DNA from: Caldifarciminota bacterium
GTDB lineage: Bacteria; Hydrothermota; Hydrothermia; LBFQ01
Reading direction: 5' to 3'
NCBI GenBank assembly: GCA_015490465.1
Contig: WFXS01000056.1
Coordinates: 1 to 42,576, forward strand
DNA: 42,576 bases
The notes beneath the pieces are model-generated. The model saw only the letters and a program-made list of their open reading frames with translations, did no database searches and was not told the DNA's origin. The position numbers and the translations under genes are program-made. Below, piece by piece: positions 8,282-16,569 of this stretch (position 1 is its first letter; every line of letters starts with the position of its first letter).

Positions 8282-9844
8282 CTACAAGGAGAGGTTCCCC
8301 ACGCGATCGCGGTGCATTCTCGCCCTACTTATCTGGGCGCATCCGAGGTACAGGTAATCCATGTCCCACTCCCTGTGGGCGTCCGTACCGATGAAGACCT
8401 TCCCCCGGTACTCTCCGGCGAGCAGGAGATTTCCGGAGAGATCTACGCGCCGGGGGTTGGCATTAACCTCAAGGGCCTTGCCCAGTTCCTCTGCTCTGCG
8501 GAACACCCTGTAGAGGTCTACTCTGTAGGCCGGACGTTTCTTTAACACTCTCCCCGTAGGGTGTCCTATGACGTGGACGTAAGGGTTCTCAAGGGCCTTA
8601 AGTATCCTCTCCGTCAGGTCCTCTCCATCTTTCCACGCGTGTACAGAGGCTATGACGAAGTCAAAACGGCTCAGTACCTCGTCCGGGTAGTCCAGAGAAC
8701 CGTCCGGGAGTATGTCCACCTCCGTACCGAACAGTATCCTGATGTAGGGGTACTTCTCCCGGAGCCGCAGGATATCGGAATACTTCTTCTCCAGACGGTA
8801 CTCGTTCAGGCCACCCCCCGATGAGGGTGAGTGATCCGTAAGAGCCACTAAGTTGTATCCTCTGCGTACGGCGGCCCGTACGGCCTCTTCAGGTCTCATA
8901 CTCCCGTCGGAGTACGTCGTGTGGACGTGGGTATCCCCGGGTACGTCTTCGGGAAGTACGGGATCGGGGAGTTCGCCCCTCAGGGCCATCTTTACCTCCT
9001 CCCCGTCCCACCTCTGGAAAGGGTGTATGAACGGGAGGCCGAGCCGTCCGTAAACCTCCTCCTCGGTGGCACCTTCAACGCCCCCCATCTCCTCAAGGGT
9101 ACGGATATGCCCTTCCGGACCCGTAGCGTAGACCAGAACGCTTCCCATGTCTTCGGGGGTGTATATGTGGATCCGGACGGGTATGCGATCCCCTCCCCAT
9201 AGCCAGTGGCCGCGGTCGTACCTCCCTGAGAGGGCAAGGCGGAAAGCGTCCTTTTCGGATATGGCAAAGTCCAGCATTTCCAGAAGTGGTTCCCCTCTCC
9301 TGTACCCCCCAACTGCCACGGCTGAAGGGAAGAGCCTCCCAAAGGCCTTTACGATTATGCGGGCCTCCGGCGCTAAAAGATGGTTGCGGTACTTCAGGTA
9401 GAACAGGACGTTTTCGTAAACCTTTTCCGGGTTCTTAAAGAGTTTCTTTGCCTCCTCAGTGGTCAAAAATTTCAGGAGATCGTCAAACGTACGTATGCCC
9501 ATCTCAACCAGAGTTCTGGCCGTGGCCGGCCCTATCCCCCTGACCTTTACGAACTCCACGGCGTCCTTTCCGTACTCCCTCAGTATCTCCTCGTACTCCT
9601 CCACCCTGCCGTCCTCAAGGAACTCAACTATCCTGTAAACTATCGCTTTTCCGATCGGCAGGGCCTTCTGCAGACCCTTAACCCCTTCGTACTCGTATAT
9701 TCCGGCCACGTCCTCGGGGAATTCGGAGAGTATCCGGGCTGCCCGTCTGTAGGCATCGCAGCGGAAACGGGAATCACCCTTTAAAAGGCATCCACCGTGC
9801 AGTACATCAAAGATCCTGTACAGCCTGTAGTTGGCTTCCGACAC
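8282..9844 (-). CDS. polX: PolX-type protein with intact PHP domain but damaged polymerase site
   Basis: This 520-residue protein has the order of bacterial PolX: helix-hairpin-helix region (1-120, VRGIGPATART), DNA polymerase beta-like domain (about 150-290) and PHP phosphoesterase domain (303-520). The PHP metal motifs are all present: HVHTTYSDG, TDHS, GTEVDI, ASVHAW, HPTGR, NANP and GTDAH, predicting 3'-5' exonuclease or AP-endonuclease activity. The polymerase metal site is not intact. The usual G-D-I-D after YRRG reads EMLD here, so the first Asp is Met190, and the third Asp (VRVDL) is His226. It starts at GTG three bases after the STAS gene, with a ribosome site in that gene's end. Confidence 0.88.
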   Translation of the reverse strand: MSEANYRLYRIFDVLHGGCLLKGDSRFRCDAYRRAARILSEFPEDVAGIYEYEGVKGLQKALPIGKAIVYRIVEFLEDGRVEEYEEILREYGKDAVEFVKVRGIGPATARTLVEMGIRTFDDLLKFLTTEEAKKLFKNPEKVYENVLFYLKYRNHLLAPEARIIVKAFGRLFPSAVAVGGYRRGEPLLEMLDFAISEKDAFRLALSGRYDRGHWLWGGDRIPVRIHIYTPEDMGSVLVYATGPEGHIRTLEEMGGVEGATEEEVYGRLGLPFIHPFQRWDGEEVKMALRGELPDPVLPEDVPGDTHVHTTYSDGSMRPEEAVRAAVRRGYNLVALTDHSPSSGGGLNEYRLEKKYSDILRLREKYPYIRILFGTEVDILPDGSLDYPDEVLSRFDFVIASVHAWKDGEDLTERILKALENPYVHVIGHPTGRVLKKRPAYRVDLYRVFRRAEELGKALEVNANPRRVDLSGNLLLAGEYRGKVFIGTDAHREWDMDYLYLGCAQISRARMHRDRVGNLSL

Positions 9845-9847
9845 TCC

Positions 9848-10207
9848 TTATCCTTCTCCCTTGACGGCCTTTAGAGCCTCGTAGACGTCGTTGAATGTCC
9901 TGAATACTTTGTCAAAGGCCATTACCTTATAGACCTTAAGGACCTGCCCCTTCGGTCCGCAGATCAGTATGTCGCCTCCCCGTTCCCGTGCGTGTTTGAG
10001 TACCGTTATGAGGGCGCCCCATATCGCCGAGGAAACGTACTCCGCCTCCGATAGGTCAACGATGAATATGTCAACGCCGTCGGCGAGTTTATCGTCAAAG
10101 AACACGATCAGGGGTTCGCGCATGGCCGTGTCAATCTCCCCTATGAGTCTGACGATCCCGATTCTACCGTCCCGACGGAACTTCAAAACGTCTCCGATAT
10201 TTCTCAT
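9848..10207 (-). CDS. STAS-domain protein, anti-sigma factor antagonist type
   Basis: This 119-residue protein is a single STAS domain: GIVRLIGEIDT at the start, then the DLSEAEYVSSAIWGAL segment with a Ser-Ser pair where SpoIIAA-like proteins are phosphorylated, and ILICGPKGQVLKVYKVM. Such proteins bind anti-sigma or switch kinases in partner-switching regulation. No kinase or phosphatase partner is in the window. It is the first gene of an operon with the PolX-like gene, three bases apart. TATAAAAT lies just upstream of the ATG. The target is unknown. Confidence 0.88.
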   Translation of the reverse strand: MRNIGDVLKFRRDGRIGIVRLIGEIDTAMREPLIVFFDDKLADGVDIFIVDLSEAEYVSSAIWGALITVLKHARERGGDILICGPKGQVLKVYKVMAFDKVFRTFNDVYEALKAVKGEG

Positions 10208-10213
10208 GCTTGT

Positions 10214-10221
10214 ATTTTATA
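10214..10221 (-). promoter_or_regulatory. -10 region TATAAAAT of the STAS-polX operon
   Basis: TATAAAAT ends 6 bases before the ATG at 10207 (8 if TATAAA is the hexamer). It lies between this gene and the buk stop. Confidence 0.55.
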
Positions 10222-10230
10222 CCCGCATCT

Positions 10231-11295
10231 TTAGTCGTACGTTAGAGCCTCCTCCTCCCCGTTAAGTACCCTCAGAACACCCTCGGCCAGAGCCTTCATC
10301 TCGTCCTCCCCGGGGTAAACGTACACGGGGGCGATGAAGGATAACCGGCGTTTTAGATTGTCCACCACGTAATCCTCGTGGGCCATACCTCCGGTTATTA
10401 TCACGGCGTCCACCTTACCCTCAAGTACGGCCGCCATACCCCCCGCCTCTTTTCCCACCTGATAGAGCATGGCGTCCACCACCTCCTTCGCTCCGGGGTC
10501 CCCGGCCTTCACCCTCTCCATAACCTTCCTGAAGTCCTTCTCTCCAAGGTAGGCGTACATTCCCCCCTCACCGAATATCATCCTTTTCACCTGATCAAAC
10601 GTGTACTTTCCGGAGAAGCACAGCCTTGCAAGGCTCATAACGGGGAGGGTCCCGGTGCGTTCAACGGAGAAGGGGCCCTCTTCCATGGAGTTCGTGAGGT
10701 CCACCATCCTCCCATCCCTGTGGGCCGACACCGTGATACCGCTTCCGAGGTGGATAACGATGAGGTTGCTTTTACCGTAGTCCTTTCCGTTCTCCTTCGC
10801 CCACCTCTTTGCTACGGCTTTGGTATTCAGGGCGTGGGATAGGCTGTACCGGGGGAGGTCCGGGTGGCCGGAGTACCGGGCGAGGTCGTCCATCTCGTCC
10901 ACGCTAACGGGGTCTACGGTGTAGGCCTTTATTCCCCACTCCTTTGCGAGGTTGTACCCGATTATTCCGGACAGGTTGGAGGCGTGGAAACCCCTCTTGC
11001 TCTCGTAGAGGTCAAATACCATCTTCTCGTTCACCTCGTACGTGCCGCTCCGGAGGGGCTTGAGGAGACCCCCTATAACGGCTATGGCGTCTATTCCTTC
11101 CCCCGTCACGTTCCTTTTCTTGAGGATCTCCCTTATTACTCTCTCACGGAATCGGAGATGCTCCTTAATATCCGGAAGGTTTTTGATGGTTTCGTAATCG
11201 TGTCTGACCGTCTCCTTCCATACCTCCTTATCATTCTCGTAGAGGGCGACTTTGGTTGAGGACGAACCGGTGTTTACGATCAGGACTCTGGCCAT
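10231..11295 (-). CDS. buk: Butyrate kinase-family acyl kinase
   Basis: This 354-residue protein belongs to the ASKHA acetate/butyrate kinase superfamily: N-terminal phosphate loop NTGSSSTKVALYE, GGLLKPLRSGTYEVN, HASNLSGIIGY, SHALNTKAVAKR, HLGSGITVSAHRDG and VIITGGMAHED. It interconverts butyrate (or a branched short-chain acid) and the acyl phosphate with ATP. No phosphotransbutyrylase is adjacent. The window also has a LiuC-like hydratase and a methylmalonyl-CoA mutase-type cobalamin subunit, which suggests short or branched acyl metabolism but does not fix the substrate. Transcribed divergently from hsdS with TAAAAT six bases before the ATG. Confidence 0.92.
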   Translation of the reverse strand: MARVLIVNTGSSSTKVALYENDKEVWKETVRHDYETIKNLPDIKEHLRFRERVIREILKKRNVTGEGIDAIAVIGGLLKPLRSGTYEVNEKMVFDLYESKRGFHASNLSGIIGYNLAKEWGIKAYTVDPVSVDEMDDLARYSGHPDLPRYSLSHALNTKAVAKRWAKENGKDYGKSNLIVIHLGSGITVSAHRDGRMVDLTNSMEEGPFSVERTGTLPVMSLARLCFSGKYTFDQVKRMIFGEGGMYAYLGEKDFRKVMERVKAGDPGAKEVVDAMLYQVGKEAGGMAAVLEGKVDAVIITGGMAHEDYVVDNLKRRLSFIAPVYVYPGEDEMKALAEGVLRVLNGEEEALTYD

Positions 11296-11301
11296 CGCTG
11301 G

Positions 11302-11307
11302 ATTTTA
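11302..11307 (-). promoter_or_regulatory. -10 hexamer TAAAAT of buk
   Basis: TAAAAT ends 6 bases before the ATG at 11295. The divergent hsdS hexamer is 22 bases away, so the two promoters overlap. Confidence 0.5.
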
Positions 11308-11329
11308 CGGACGGTCGGGGAATCCTCTA

Positions 11330-11335
11330 TATACT
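11330..11335 (+). promoter_or_regulatory. -10 hexamer TATACT of hsdS
   Basis: TATACT ends 7 bases before the GTG start at 11343, which selects that codon over the upstream start at 11256. Confidence 0.5.
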
Positions 11336-11342
11336 TGTCGCC

Positions 11343-12656
11343 GTGAAGGTTGTGGTTGAGAACGTACCACCCGGCTACAGGATGACGGAGCTGGGGCCTT
11401 TGCCGGAGGAGTGGGAGGTGGTGAGGTTGGAGGAGGTTTTTTCGGTTGTTCCAAAGAAAAAACGTGAACGCATAGTGGAGGATAATACCGCTTATCGTCT
11501 ACTCACTGTCAGGCTGTACGCTAAAGGGGTCATACTCCGTGAGGTAAAAGAGGGCAAGGACATAGGCACCAAAAAACTCTACGAGGTTAAGGAGGGAGAT
11601 TTCGTTTTTTCCAAGATAGACGCCCGTAATGGGGCGTGGGGATTTGTGAGCAAGGATCTGTCGGGTGCGTTAGTTAGCGGAGATTTCCCTATTCTTTCGT
11701 TAAATCGTGAAATTGCGGATGAGGATTTTATAACGTTCTCCCTATCCCGTCCTTCTATCTGGAAAGTATTGAGGAACATAGCGGTGGGTACAACGAACCG
11801 GCGTAGAGTTCAACCCAAAGAATTCCTGAAGGTTTTATCCATACCCCTCCCCCCACTCCCGGAGCAGAAGGCCATCGCCTACGTCTTAAGGGCTGTGCAG
11901 GAGGCAAGGGAGAAGACGGAAGAGGTTATAAAGGCTCTCAAGGAACTCAAGAAGTCTTTGATGAAGCACCTATTCACCTACGGCCCCGTGCCTCTCGGTG
12001 AGGTTGATAAAGTTAGCCTGAAGGAAACGGAGGTAGGGGATATACCGGAGCATTGGGAGGTGGTGAGGTTGGGGGAGGTGGGAAAAGTCGTTACAGGGAA
12101 AACACCCTCAACCGGAGAACCAAAATATTGGAACGGTACTGTCCCTTTTATCACACCTGTTGACCTTCAGGGAGGAGAAATTTACACGACAGCTCGCACC
12201 ATCACACAAGAAGGTCTTACACAGACTAAAACCGTACCTCAGGGAGCCGTTCTGGTCAGCTGTATAGGGTACATCGGTAAGGTGGGTATCGTGGGGACAA
12301 GGGTGGCAGCCACTAATCAACAAATAAACGCAGTTATCCCTTACACCAGTGTACTGAACAACGTATTCCTGCTTTATGTCCTTCAAAAGGAAGAAGTGCA
12401 GAAAATTATGGATCAGATGACCCGAAAGACTACGGTTCCCATTTTGAATAAATCCAACTTTTCAAAAACGCCCATCCCCCTTCCCCCTCTCCACGAACAG
12501 GAACAGATCGCCCACATACTCCGTTCGGTGGATGACAAAATAGAGACAGAGAGGAAGAGGGCAGAGGCGTTAGATACGCTCTTTAAAACCCTCCTTCACG
12601 ACCTCTTAACGGCTCGTAGGCGTCTGCCGAAGGACTTCGTTAAGAAGTTTGAGTAA
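11343..12656 (+). CDS. hsdS: Type I restriction-modification specificity subunit, orphan
   Basis: This 437-residue HsdS has two target-recognition domains, each followed by a conserved region. The first half opens TELGPLPEEWEVVRL and closes IPLPPLPEQKAIAYVLRAV plus a helix (AREKTEEVIKALKELKK). The second half repeats the pattern with GDIPEHWEVVRLGEV and IPLPPLHEQEQIAHILRSV. HsdS gives DNA sequence specificity to HsdM methylase and HsdR nuclease, but neither gene is nearby: buk and ftcD flank it. The recognition domains look more AT-rich than surrounding genes, which fits lateral acquisition. I use GTG 11343, not 11256, because TATACT is seven bases upstream and the earlier residues do not look HsdS-like. 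Confidence 0.93.
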   Translation: MKVVVENVPPGYRMTELGPLPEEWEVVRLEEVFSVVPKKKRERIVEDNTAYRLLTVRLYAKGVILREVKEGKDIGTKKLYEVKEGDFVFSKIDARNGAWGFVSKDLSGALVSGDFPILSLNREIADEDFITFSLSRPSIWKVLRNIAVGTTNRRRVQPKEFLKVLSIPLPPLPEQKAIAYVLRAVQEAREKTEEVIKALKELKKSLMKHLFTYGPVPLGEVDKVSLKETEVGDIPEHWEVVRLGEVGKVVTGKTPSTGEPKYWNGTVPFITPVDLQGGEIYTTARTITQEGLTQTKTVPQGAVLVSCIGYIGKVGIVGTRVAATNQQINAVIPYTSVLNNVFLLYVLQKEEVQKIMDQMTRKTTVPILNKSNFSKTPIPLPPLHEQEQIAHILRSVDDKIETERKRAEALDTLFKTLLHDLLTARRRLPKDFVKKFE

Positions 12657-12678
12657 TACCGAACTTCCTTTACACCGG

Positions 12679-12684
12679 TAGAAT
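12679..12684 (+). promoter_or_regulatory. -10 hexamer TAGAAT of ftcD
   Basis: TAGAAT ends 8 bases before the ATG at 12693. There is no Shine-Dalgarno site. Confidence 0.55.
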
Positions 12685-12692
12685 CTCCCCCT

Positions 12693-14138
12693 ATGAAGCT
12701 GTACGAGTGCGTCCCCAACTTCTCCGAGGGCAGGAACGAGGAGGTAATAAACGCCCTTAAGGAGGCCATAGAGTCCGTTCCGGACGTGAAACTTCTGGAT
12801 ATGGAGAAGGATCCGGATCACAACCGGAGCGTCTTCACCTTCGTAGGTACGGCCGAGGGCGTTCTGGACGCCGCCTTTAAGGCCATAAAGGTGGCGGTTG
12901 AGAAGATAGACATGAACAGGCACGAGGGGGCCCACCCAAGGATAGGGGCTGCAGACGTCGTCCCCTTCGTCCCGCTCTTTGATGCCACCATGGAGGAGGC
13001 GGTTGACCTCGCCCACAAGCTGGCGAAGAGGGTGGCGGAGGAGTTGAATCTGCCCGTGTACCTCTACGGTGAGGCCGCTCAGAAGCCTGACAGGTACGAC
13101 CTCGCCAACATCCGCAAGGGTCAGTACGAGGGTCTCGCCGAGAAGATGAAGGATCCTAACTGGAAGCCCGATTACGGCCCGGATACCCCACACCCCACGG
13201 CCGGAGCCACCGTAATAGGGGCGCGGAAGATACTGGTGGCCTACAACGTGAACCTCAACAGCCGCAACCTCAAGGCAGCCAAGAGAATAGCCCGCCACGT
13301 GAGGGCAAAGACGGGGGGCCTCGCCTTCGTAAAGGCGTTGGGCTTTGACCTGCCCACGAAGGACATGGTGCAGGTATCCATGAACTTAGTTGACTACGAG
13401 AAGACTCCTATACACGCGGCTTACGAGTACGTTAAACTCTGGGCGGAGCGTTACTCTCAGCCGGTTTACGAGAGCGAAATCGTTGGCCTCGTTCCACTGA
13501 AAGCCCTGGTTGACGTGGCGAAGTTCTATCTGAAGCTTAACGACTTCAAGCCCGACCAGATAATAGAGAGCCGGATATACGACGGCTGGACGCTGGATCT
13601 GTACCTCTCGGACCTCGCTTCTTCCGAAGCCGTCCCCGGTGGTGGAGCGGTGTCGGCCCTATCCCTCGCTCAGGCTGCCGCTCTCCTGTCCATGGTGGCG
13701 GGAATAGGGTTGAAACGGAAGAAGTACAGGGAGAACTGGCCGAAGTTTCAGGAGATACGTGACAGAGCCAAAGCCATACTCAAGAGAGCCAGAGATCTGG
13801 TTAACGAGGACGTTAAGGCCTTTGAAGAGGTGATGGCCGCCTACAAACTGCCGAAGGACGACCCGGAGAGGAAGGGGAAGATCCAGAAGGCTCTGGTCAG
13901 GGCTGCCGAAGTACCCCTTGAGGTAGTGAAGTTGTCGGCCGAGGTTAAAGGGCTGGCGGACGAGCTTGAGCCGATAGCGCCCAAGTCGGCCATAAGCGAC
14001 GTGTACGTATCCAGATATCAGGCGGAGGCGGCCCTTAAGGGAGCAGCAGAGAACGTTAAGATAAACCTCGCCTCCCTTGAGGAGGGGGAGACCAGGCGGA
14101 GGATAGAGGAGGAGCTGAGCAGGTACACCAAAGAGTAA
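12693..14138 (+). CDS. ftcD: Bifunctional glutamate formiminotransferase / formimino-THF cyclodeaminase
   Basis: This 481-residue fusion has a formiminotransferase part (1 to about 290: ECVPNFSEGRN, NRHEGAHPRIGAADVVPF with His77 and His81) and a cyclodeaminase part (about 300-481: LASSEAVPGGGAVSALSLAQAAAL, then long charged helices). The first half moves the formimino group from formiminoglutamate to tetrahydrofolate and the second releases ammonia to give methenyl-THF, the last steps of histidine degradation in some organisms. No hut genes are in the window, so a role in one-carbon supply is equally possible. The gene has its own TAGAAT promoter. Confidence 0.95.
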   Translation: MKLYECVPNFSEGRNEEVINALKEAIESVPDVKLLDMEKDPDHNRSVFTFVGTAEGVLDAAFKAIKVAVEKIDMNRHEGAHPRIGAADVVPFVPLFDATMEEAVDLAHKLAKRVAEELNLPVYLYGEAAQKPDRYDLANIRKGQYEGLAEKMKDPNWKPDYGPDTPHPTAGATVIGARKILVAYNVNLNSRNLKAAKRIARHVRAKTGGLAFVKALGFDLPTKDMVQVSMNLVDYEKTPIHAAYEYVKLWAERYSQPVYESEIVGLVPLKALVDVAKFYLKLNDFKPDQIIESRIYDGWTLDLYLSDLASSEAVPGGGAVSALSLAQAAALLSMVAGIGLKRKKYRENWPKFQEIRDRAKAILKRARDLVNEDVKAFEEVMAAYKLPKDDPERKGKIQKALVRAAEVPLEVVKLSAEVKGLADELEPIAPKSAISDVYVSRYQAEAALKGAAENVKINLASLEEGETRRRIEEELSRYTKE

Positions 14139-14295
14139 GGGACGTAGGGATAGACTAAGGCTTAATTTCAGGAGGTGCCGTTGTGTTTTAAAGTAGGTGG
14201 GGCGGAGTACTTAGTAAAGGTAAACGTAAGGAAAACAACTTGCACATCCCCACATTCCGATGACTACAACACCATTTCCATTGGGAATATATAGA
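14139..14295. other. Convergent intergenic region, 157 bp
   Basis: This region is more AT-rich than its neighbours and separates ftcD from gene B (opposite strands). A short plus-strand stretch from 14175 translates as VPLCFKVGGAEYLVKVNVRK, loosely like a sorting-domain tail, and could be a relic, but it is too short to call. I see no clear hairpin terminator. Confidence 0.35.
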
Positions 14296-15790
14296 TTACC
14301 TTACCACCACCTTAAACACCTTACCCCCGACCTTCACGAAATACACACCGGCGGGCAAGGAAACCCTGCCCTTGCCCCTGAAAACGAGCCTGCCGCTCAC
14401 GGAATAGACTTCGCCGTACTCCGGAACCTCCAACCCACCCTTCACAACCCTGATGGCAACCTTTTCACCTCCCTTAACTACCTCCTCAACCCCAATTATC
14501 TCACTGATAACACCCCTGAAGAACCAAGCGTTACCCCCACCGGAAAAGGAAGAAGCGTCCAGAGACCTATCACCACCGACGTAGTAATATACCGTATCCC
14601 TGTACGTTATCAAACTCGCATAGTGATTGCCGTTCCATCCGTTGCACGATGACCATACGTCAGGATGATGGCCGAAAGCAGAGGCTATCCTCCTGTTCCT
14701 CCACACACCTCCCTCCATCCATCCGTACATCACCATACTCGTGTCCCACCTCCCCGGTGCCTTCAACGAAAAACAGAAGAAGCGTATCTCCAGAGGAGGA
14801 TAAAACGGGATTTCCCTGAATGCTGTCACTTCTGTAAACTGCACTATCTATCCACGTTGTTCCTCCGTCAAAGCTGTAGGAGACGTATACGTTGCACCTC
14901 CCTGTGTCGCTGCGGTCGTTCCCATAGACGTAGGCAACTGCAAGACCGTTCATACCAAAGGCCGATATGCTCTTGAGCCGCTTCGTGAAGCCATTAAACG
15001 GAACGTTGCATTGCTTATACAGAGGTCTCCTGTAGAACCGTGCTGCCACACCCGGCACCTCGTTCCACGTCGTGCCACTGTCCGTGGAGTAGAAGACGTG
15101 GATGTAAACGGAGTCAGTAGGTGGATATACTTTCTCCTCAACTGCAAGGTAGTACACGCCATCATGATAAGTGAGATACGGAATGTTGAAAATAGAATTA
15201 CGACGAGCAATAGATTTTCTAATCACCCAATCACCCGGCGCACCGTGGTTGTCGTTGGTAAGGATGAAGACTGTGTCCTCCTTCATCCACGCCCCTATCA
15301 CTCTACTACTACCCAGAACACCTATCACCCACGGTTTGTCCCTGTCCTTTGGGCTGTACTCGTGCATGTTGTAGCAGTACCAGCTGCCCGACAGGTGGGG
15401 ATCGGAGAACGCCATGCAGAATACTATCATGTTTGAATCCCTTCGTGACGTGTCCTTGAGGCTTACCATCCCTATCAGATAGAATCCGTTCGCATTATCT
15501 CCCATTATGCTGACAGAGGGGTCAACTATCGCATACCTGTTTGTGTCCATTACCCACCCGTCATCAAATGTGCCTATCAGGTCCTTTACGTGAAGCCAAT
15601 TTGTGCCTCTGGTGGTATCAACGAAGATGCTTATCGTCCAGAACTTATTAGGCCAGTTTCTGTTTAGTACTGCTGCCACTAAATAGCCGTCGTTAAGGGC
15701 GAGGTCCCCTTCAAGGTAACTCTGGTAGCAGTAGTTGGGTATGTCGCTGTTTATACGTGTAGCGAAGAAGGAGACTGCTAACGGCAGCAC
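14296..15790 (-). pseudogene. B: sialidase-like (Asp-box) exoprotein gene with a frameshift
   Basis: Two overlapping ORFs (14660-15790 and 14296-14844) read as one protein of about 498 residues if one base is removed near 14752-14755 (a CCCC run): ...LLLFFVEGTG in the first frame continues as RWDTSMVMYGWMEGG in the second. The total of 1495 bases is three times 498 plus one. Two Asp-boxes (YSTDSGTTWNEV, YSFDGGTTWIDS) indicate a BNR/sialidase-like beta-propeller. The second frame ends in a sorting-type tail, LPAGVYFVKVGGKVFKVVVR. The start is GTG behind TAGGAGGT, ten bases after gene A2. The shift may be a real mutation, programmed frameshifting or an assembly error. Confidence 0.75.
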
Positions 15791-15823
15791 GTTTCACCTC
15801 CTACCTCACGAGATATATCGGGC
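15755..15823. repeat. 69-bp cassette repeat, copy 2
   Basis: It matches 16501-16569 at 68 of 69 positions in the same orientation, so the two copies bracket gene A2 with a period of 746 bp. It carries the A stop codon, the ribosome site and the first codons of B. Confidence 0.9.
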
Positions 15824-16445
15824 TTAGCTCTATCTCGTATTCGTAGGTCCCAAAGGTGTCAGCAAGGGGTATAATAGCCCATCTCATGGGAACAAAGCCA
15901 CTTTTCTTACCGTCCTTTCCCCATGCCCAGCAGGCCGGGGAACCTCCCTCGCTCCATATCCATCCAGGGGGGTTATAGACGTCAAATCCCTTCTTTAAAG
16001 AATCAAGATCTATCCGTATCTCTCTCCACGATGTGTCAAGCGTTAGATTCCTAATGATGAATCCTCTACAGTACTGTTGATATACGATCTCTCCTCCTAT
16101 TTCGTACTTTCCCTTTCCTCTGATATAGAAGACGAGATACCTCCCCCAGTCAAGGAGGTCAAGGGGATAGCCCCTGAGATCAGATGCCATACCGGGCATA
16201 AGAAGTTCCGTTCTCCAGCTCTTATCTTTGTACTCCCACACCCCCCTTAGATGCAGGGCCTTGTAGTCATCTACGATCCTGTACTCTCCATCGGGTGCGG
16301 GTATGCTATCACTCAAGGGTAAAGTATCAAAGTTGGCTATCTCCCAGCCTCCGTACTCGTACTTCACCGCACCTACGGCCTTAAGTATGCTATCCATCTG
16401 CCTGCTCTCGTCAAGATCAGCAAGAAGATAAACAAAAAACAACAT
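15801..16445 (-). CDS. A2: unknown tryptophan-rich 214-residue protein, paralogue of 186-830
   Basis: Near-copy of A1. Fifteen of the 20 amino-acid differences fall between residues 113 and 165, while the last 49 residues are identical. It starts MLFFVYLLADLDES, with TAAAAT eight bases before the ATG. The stop TAG is part of TAGGAGGT, which serves gene B ten bases downstream, so A2 and B are a coupled pair. The gene is bracketed by 69-bp direct repeats (15755-15823 and 16501-16569) and behind it lies a fragment of a further A copy. No domain recognised. A secreted partner of the B exoprotein is an inference from the gene order. Confidence 0.78.
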   Translation of the reverse strand: MLFFVYLLADLDESRQMDSILKAVGAVKYEYGGWEIANFDTLPLSDSIPAPDGEYRIVDDYKALHLRGVWEYKDKSWRTELLMPGMASDLRGYPLDLLDWGRYLVFYIRGKGKYEIGGEIVYQQYCRGFIIRNLTLDTSWREIRIDLDSLKKGFDVYNPPGWIWSEGGSPACWAWGKDGKKSGFVPMRWAIIPLADTFGTYEYEIELSPIYLVR

Positions 16446-16449
16446 AAGG

Positions 16450-16536
16450 TCATATTTTAATGGTGAACTGATATGCGTGTAAGTGCTTAAAATTAACCGT
16501 ACGTGTAGCGAAGAAGGAGACTGTTAACGGCAGCAC
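16450..16536 (-). pseudogene. 5' remnant of a second B-type gene
   Basis: This 28-codon ORF begins at GTG behind TAGGAGGT and reads VLPLTVSFFATRTVNFKHLH before stopping two codons upstream of the A2 start. It corresponds to the remnant at 86-175 and to the first codons of B. Its 3' end contains the A2 -10 hexamer, so the relic now serves as the A2 promoter region. Confidence 0.55.
16454..16459 (-). promoter_or_regulatory. -10 hexamer TAAAAT of A2
   Basis: TAAAAT ends 8 bases before the ATG at 16445. CTTACA, a weak -35 candidate, lies 18 bases further upstream. Confidence 0.5.
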
Positions 16537-16569
16537 GTTTCACCTCCTACCTCACGAGATATATCGGGC
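16501..16569. repeat. 69-bp cassette repeat, copy 3
   Basis: Near-perfect direct repeat of 15755-15823 (one mismatch). It lies on the far side of A2. Confidence 0.9.

Noticed and set aside
11256-11342. N-terminal extension of HsdS from the ORF-track start
   Set aside because: The 29 extra residues do not resemble HsdS, overlap the buk coding region and promoter, and a better start (GTG 11343) has a -10 hexamer 7 bases upstream.
14175-14285. Short plus-strand ORF with a tail-like sequence FKVGGAEYLVKVNVRK
   Set aside because: It resembles a sorting-tail end but is about 20 residues in an AT-rich spacer, with no upstream domain. Coincidence cannot be excluded.
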